A stretch of DNA of 17,654 nucleotides from an uncultured Oribacterium sp. Lineage in GTDB: Bacteria; Bacillota; Clostridia; Lachnospirales; Lachnospiraceae. The stretch's first letter is position 1. Every line of letters begins with the position of its first letter. A program made the translations under genes and the position numbers. This document shows positions 15,082 through 17,654 of the stretch, piece after piece. Location: positions 1 to 17,654 of the forward strand of contig CALAOB010000017.1 of the NCBI GenBank assembly GCA_937927445.1. Direction: 5' to 3'. The notes under the pieces were generated by a model. It searched no databases. It had not been told where the DNA came from and saw nothing but the letters and a program-made list of their open reading frames with translations.

Positions 15082-15299
15082 TCCCGGAGGCGCGAGAACA
15101 GAAGTCATACGAAGAGGCCGTGTGAAATCAAGCCAGGTTCCCTTAGCGGCACTTGGAGTGATTTTTCCTTAGCACCCTCTGCAACGCTGAGTTTTCATAA
15201 AGAAAACTCGGCGATTGCAGAGGGCCTAGTGCCGCTTAGGGTTCCTAGCTTAGATTTCACCGACCTCGGAGTACTGTACTTCTGTTGTCGATCCTCCGG
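15082..15299. repeat. giant-hairpin dispersed element, copy C (218 bp)
   Basis: CCCGGAGG/CCTCCGGG ends, a partly mismatched outer stem ending in AACAGAAGT/ACTTCTGTT, then GTGAAATC/GATTTCAC. The middle stem reaches 15155/15224, with U.U at 15143/15236 and 15153/15226. The left bulge (15156-15173) is again exactly 18 nt. CCCTCTG/CAGAGGG and the apical stem CGCTGAGTTTTC/GAAAACTCGGCG follow, with a changed loop (ATAAA). The middle stem is close to copy B. It lies between the FliB-like gene (21 nt beyond its stop) and the start of the aspartate-dehydrogenase-like gene (40 nt), where it must separate or regulate two tandem minus-strand units. Confidence 0.86.
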
Positions 15300-15320
15300 G
15301 CTATGCCAGAACTATTTCAA

Positions 15321-16658
15321 TTATGAAAGTAAATAATCCGCGTAGCCCCACGGCCATACCGGATTCTCGAAGCTGTCGCTGAGATACTCCTCGATCTCGT
15401 CGCCGTCATATCCCGTCATCCGCGCAATTAGAATGAGCAGCTCCCGCGCCTTCGGATAAGCGAGCGGTGCGTCTTCGCACAGGCGCTGCAGCACCATCGC
15501 GTGCACGATCAGCACATACTCCATGATCATCCACTCGAGTTGCAGCACCATATCCCGCAGCGTGCAGCCCGGGATCAGCAGGGTGGCGAATGCTTCCGCC
15601 ACGAGGTAATTCCGGAGAAGCGGCGCATAGGCCACCACGACCTCCGCGTGCAACGCACAGACCACATCCATTCGCGCAGCATCCGCCTCCTGAAATTCAC
15701 GACTCAGCTGCTCTGCCATCGCATAGAGCGGATTCAGCAGTCCCTGATAGCGCCCTTCCTTCCGGTAGTTCTCCGTGATATCAAGGAACAGCGCATTCTG
15801 CTCCTCAATCGACGCCTGCGCGTCCTTCGGCATCGCGAGGATCATCTCTGTCAGCTTTGCTACATCCTCTTCCTTCAGGCACTCGGCAGGATTCGGCATC
15901 TTTCCTTTCGTCTTCTTGCCGAAAAGATCGAGGAGCATGAAGAGACAGCGTTTCAGATTGACTTCGTTTGAAACCGACGCATCCTTGAGCCAGTACATCA
16001 TGATGTTCCGGATCTGAAACAGCTTATCGTTTCCTTTCAGCAGGAACGCCCGATCCTGATACGGGAGATTCGTGAAGTGCAGTTCATGTAATGCATGCAG
16101 GCGATCCACGATTTCCGGACAGCAGCTGACCAGTGTACGCTCCGTCCGATCAGGAAATTCATGCGTTTCTCTCGGAAAGACATGACAGGTCTCGGAGAGG
16201 CACTCCTCTCCGTAATCCAGCACCAGCCGGCAGAGCTCCGAATCCTCCAGGAACGGGCAGCGCATATTCGGCAAAAGTTCGATGATATCACCGCCATCCT
16301 TCTTCATCACGAAGCGGTCAAGATGCAATGTTTTCTTCGAAAGCGCTGTCTCCACAGCCGTCGCAGCATTGCCCGCGGTTCCGGCATCCGTATCTGAAGT
16401 CTTATGAGCATCCTTACCGTCCAACACTTCGCGTCGACCGTTCTCCACGCTGTCCGTCAGATACCGGCATACATGTTCCGGCACACGACCGCTTTCCAGA
16501 ACCGTGCTCGGCACGTCCATCTTCCGCCAGCGCTTCTTCGTCTCGTGGTCGACTGCGATCTTCCACTCCTTGCAGCAGGTGAAAGAGCATTGCCCACCGA
16601 TACAGTGGAAATCCCCATAAAAATCCGGCTCGATCACCGGCTTCCTGTTCTCGCTCAC
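15321..16658 (-). CDS. FliB-family (flagellin lysine-N-methylase-like) cysteine-rich protein
   Basis: A 445-residue protein with the cysteine pattern of the FliB family: CIGGQCSFTCCKEW (Cys19, 24, 28, 29), MRCPFLEDSELC (Cys134, 143), ECLSETCHVFPRE (Cys153, 158, then the PR) and a later CCPE (179-182). These cysteines probably bind a metal cluster. Family members are named for lysine methylation of flagellin, but many occur without flagellar genes, as here, so the substrate is open. Residues about 78-110 form a Ser/Thr/Ala/Gly-rich insertion of low complexity between the first and second cysteine groups. The C-terminal 250 residues are helical, without recognisable motif. Start: GTG at 16658, preceded by AGGAGG 4 nt away. 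An extended -10 promoter lies upstream at 16701-16729. Confidence 0.85.
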   Translation of the reverse strand: MSENRKPVIEPDFYGDFHCIGGQCSFTCCKEWKIAVDHETKKRWRKMDVPSTVLESGRVPEHVCRYLTDSVENGRREVLDGKDAHKTSDTDAGTAGNAATAVETALSKKTLHLDRFVMKKDGGDIIELLPNMRCPFLEDSELCRLVLDYGEECLSETCHVFPRETHEFPDRTERTLVSCCPEIVDRLHALHELHFTNLPYQDRAFLLKGNDKLFQIRNIMMYWLKDASVSNEVNLKRCLFMLLDLFGKKTKGKMPNPAECLKEEDVAKLTEMILAMPKDAQASIEEQNALFLDITENYRKEGRYQGLLNPLYAMAEQLSREFQEADAARMDVVCALHAEVVVAYAPLLRNYLVAEAFATLLIPGCTLRDMVLQLEWMIMEYVLIVHAMVLQRLCEDAPLAYPKARELLILIARMTGYDGDEIEEYLSDSFENPVWPWGYADYLLS

Positions 16659-16700
16659 AGTTCCTCCTGTCTCTTATTCCTCCATGGAATACTCATCATT

Positions 16701-16729
16701 ATCTTATCAGCTTCCCCTGTTTTAGTAAA
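16701..16729 (-). promoter_or_regulatory. promoter of the FliB-like gene
   Basis: On the minus strand: TTTACT (16729-16724), a 17-nt spacer and TAAGAT (16706-16701) with a TGa extension, about 45 nt before the GTG start codon. Confidence 0.4.
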
Positions 16730-16739
16730 CCGGTAAAAT

Positions 16740-16777
16740 TCGGAGGGCCTGCAACAGAGCTGTTGCAGGCCCTCCGA
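16740..16777. repeat. 38-bp near-perfect palindrome resembling the joined ends of the giant hairpin
   Basis: An 18-bp perfect stem (arm TCGGAGGGCCTGCAACAG) around a 2-nt centre. The arm sequence is a close match to the first ~20 bp of elements A and B (CGGAGGACCGGCAACAG and CGGAGAGCCTGCACCAG). It therefore looks like an element whose interior was lost. It sits 20 nt past the stop of the zinc-ribbon gene and, read on the minus strand, is followed by AATTTTA, so it could act as a weak terminator. Either origin is possible. Confidence 0.65.
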
Positions 16778-16797
16778 GGCCACGATTATGGAATCTC

Positions 16798-17544
16798 TTA
16801 AAGTGCGCCGCCAGCCTGGAGTAACATCTCTTCATCCGATGTGAAGAGCATCAGGATGACGAAGATCGCGAGGAGCACGGCGTGCAAGATCGGGTAGAGC
16901 GCATTTCGCTTCATGCCCGGGAGCTGTCGCCGCTCGAAGAAGCTCATCACCGGCAGGAAATAGCTGAGGTACATGTAGCGGCTGCTGAAGGCGACGCCAC
17001 CGTACATCTCCGGGCGCTGACTGATCTCCTTCACGTCGAGGTAGCCGAAGAAGAAAATCAGGCCCTCGAAGATCAGTGCCGTGTTCATCAGATTGAACGA
17101 CATCTTATCCTGCAGCAGATTGATATGATACAGAAAGGCGAGGACGATCGGGAGCACCGCCTGGAGCCAGGCATACTTATCCCTCTTCCAGCTCTGACGA
17201 ATGCGCGCAGTAAATGAAGCGCCGCTGCCTTGTGTCGCTGAAGTGCCACCTGCATTCGCGTCCCGGCCATGTGTCGCCGAAGCGCCGCCTGCATTCGCAC
17301 CGTTGTCATGCATCGACGTAGCGCCACCTGCGTTCGCGTCGCCTGCATTGGCCGCGTGTGCCTGCTGGTGTTCACGACGCTTCACGGGACGGCCACAGCC
17401 AGGACATACGCTCGCATCATCCGGCACCTCCGCGCCACAGTTCATGCAGACACGCTTCGGGCGGATCTTCACGATCGGCGTACCACACTCCGGACAGCTG
17501 CTCGCATAATCTGATATCTCAGCACCACATTTCGGACATTTCAT
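16798..17544 (-). CDS. double zinc-ribbon membrane protein with 13-residue repeats
   Basis: A 248-residue protein of unknown function. Two zinc ribbons occupy the N-terminus: CPKC...CPEC (Cys3, 6, 17, 20) and CMNC...CPGC (Cys33, 36, 47, 50). A linker at 66-110 contains three tandem 13-residue units beginning NAGG(A/T). The C-terminal half has about four hydrophobic segments (127-143, 155-168, 190-203, 216-235) with basic residues in the loops, so the ribbons are presumably cytoplasmic. Such zinc-ribbon plus transmembrane proteins are common in Bacillota and unassigned. Start: GAGGTGA lies 4-6 nt before the ATG. It is probably monocistronic, with its promoter at 17577-17605. Confidence 0.85.
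   Translation of the reverse strand: MKCPKCGAEISDYASSCPECGTPIVKIRPKRVCMNCGAEVPDDASVCPGCGRPVKRREHQQAHAANAGDANAGGATSMHDNGANAGGASATHGRDANAGGTSATQGSGASFTARIRQSWKRDKYAWLQAVLPIVLAFLYHINLLQDKMSFNLMNTALIFEGLIFFFGYLDVKEISQRPEMYGGVAFSSRYMYLSYFLPVMSFFERRQLPGMKRNALYPILHAVLLAIFVILMLFTSDEEMLLQAGGAL
17218..17334 (-). repeat. three 39-bp tandem repeats inside the zinc-ribbon gene
   Basis: The units translate to NAGGATSMHDNGA, NAGGASATHGRDA and NAGGTSATQGSGA, with a partial NAGDA before them. The period of 39 bp keeps the reading frame, so copy number can vary without breaking the protein. Confidence 0.85.
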
Positions 17545-17576
17545 CGACTCACCTCAAAAAAACAGAATTAGCTTAC

Positions 17577-17605
17577 ATCATAGTATGGATGCGCCGAATA
17601 ATCAA
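17577..17605 (-). promoter_or_regulatory. promoter of the zinc-ribbon gene
   Basis: On the minus strand: TTGATT (17605-17600), a 17-nt spacer and TATGAT (17582-17577), about 30 nt upstream of the start codon. Confidence 0.55.
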
Positions 17606-17609
17606 GAAA

Positions 17610-17632
17610 ATGCCCGTTTGTGAAACGGGCAT
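17610..17632 (-). terminator. intrinsic terminator of a minus-strand gene beyond the window
   Basis: A 10-bp stem ATGCCCGTTT/AAACGGGCAT with a 3-nt loop. On the minus strand it is followed by TTTCTTG, so it probably ends a gene lying to the right of the window. Confidence 0.7.
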
Positions 17633-17654
17633 CTTCAAACACCCCCTGCCCCCT

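Noticed and set aside
14151..15125. 324-codon plus-strand frame opposite the aspartate-dehydrogenase-like gene
   Set aside because: Antisense shadow, Arg/His-rich, and running into hairpin element C.
231..15299. Hairpin copies as a CRISPR array or insertion sequence
   Set aside because: The copies are kilobases apart, lack spacers, and have no transposase gene in or near them.
15076..15305. TATG on both sides of element C as a target-site duplication
   Set aside because: The two TATG words are not at equivalent distances from the element ends, and copies A and B have no matching flanking repeats.

Overview
The window looks like a piece of a Bacillota (Clostridia-type, possibly Lachnospiraceae-like) chromosome. 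This rests on strong AGGAGG-type ribosome binding sites, short intergenic gaps, U-tailed intrinsic terminators, a Firmicutes-type ROK fructokinase with its zinc motif, a FliB-type cysteine-rich protein and two 2-hydroxycarboxylate-type carriers. The genus cannot be fixed from sequence alone. I see no rRNA, tRNA, CRISPR array, transposase or phage gene.

Layout. 1-570: non-coding, with a 40-nt hairpin and the first copy of a ~220-bp giant-hairpin repeat, then a promoter and a cyclophilin gene (571-1056). 1240-5154: an AT-richer block with an M20 peptidase and a 2HCT-family carrier on the minus strand, divergent from a LysR regulator. 5220-9540: a GC-richer block with a second LysR regulator, a second 2HCT carrier, an alpha/beta hydrolase and a ROK sugar kinase, all plus strand. 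The two blocks share a parts list (LysR + 2HCT carrier + hydrolase) but differ in hydrolase class and base composition. 9581-11802: a minus-strand unit with an RNase Z-like metallo-beta-lactamase-fold protein, a CLC antiporter resembling the fluoride (CLC-F) branch, and a likely unannotated 49-residue ORF ending at the terminator. 12076-12981: a YhcC-type radical SAM protein, probably from a leaderless mRNA. 13224-15041: an L-aspartate-dehydrogenase-like protein and a D-2-hydroxyacid-dehydrogenase-fold protein lacking the usual catalytic Arg and His. 15321-16658: a FliB-family cysteine-rich protein. 16798-17544: a double zinc-ribbon membrane protein with a 13-residue tandem repeat.

The most notable signal is the dispersed element at 231-457, 12993-13213 and 15082-15299. 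Each copy folds end to end into one long hairpin of identical architecture: outer stem, conserved internal loop, middle stem with two U.U mismatches exactly 9 pairs apart, an 18-nt one-sided bulge, and a near-invariant apical stem-loop. The middle-stem sequence of the first copy differs at many positions from the other two while pairing is kept, so structure is conserved more than sequence. A fourth locus (16740-16777) looks like the two ends of the same element joined, with the interior missing. I know no named family that fits. It may be a structured RNA or a non-autonomous hairpin repeat.

Several promoters in the window share an extended TGn -10 element with a poor or moderate -35 box.
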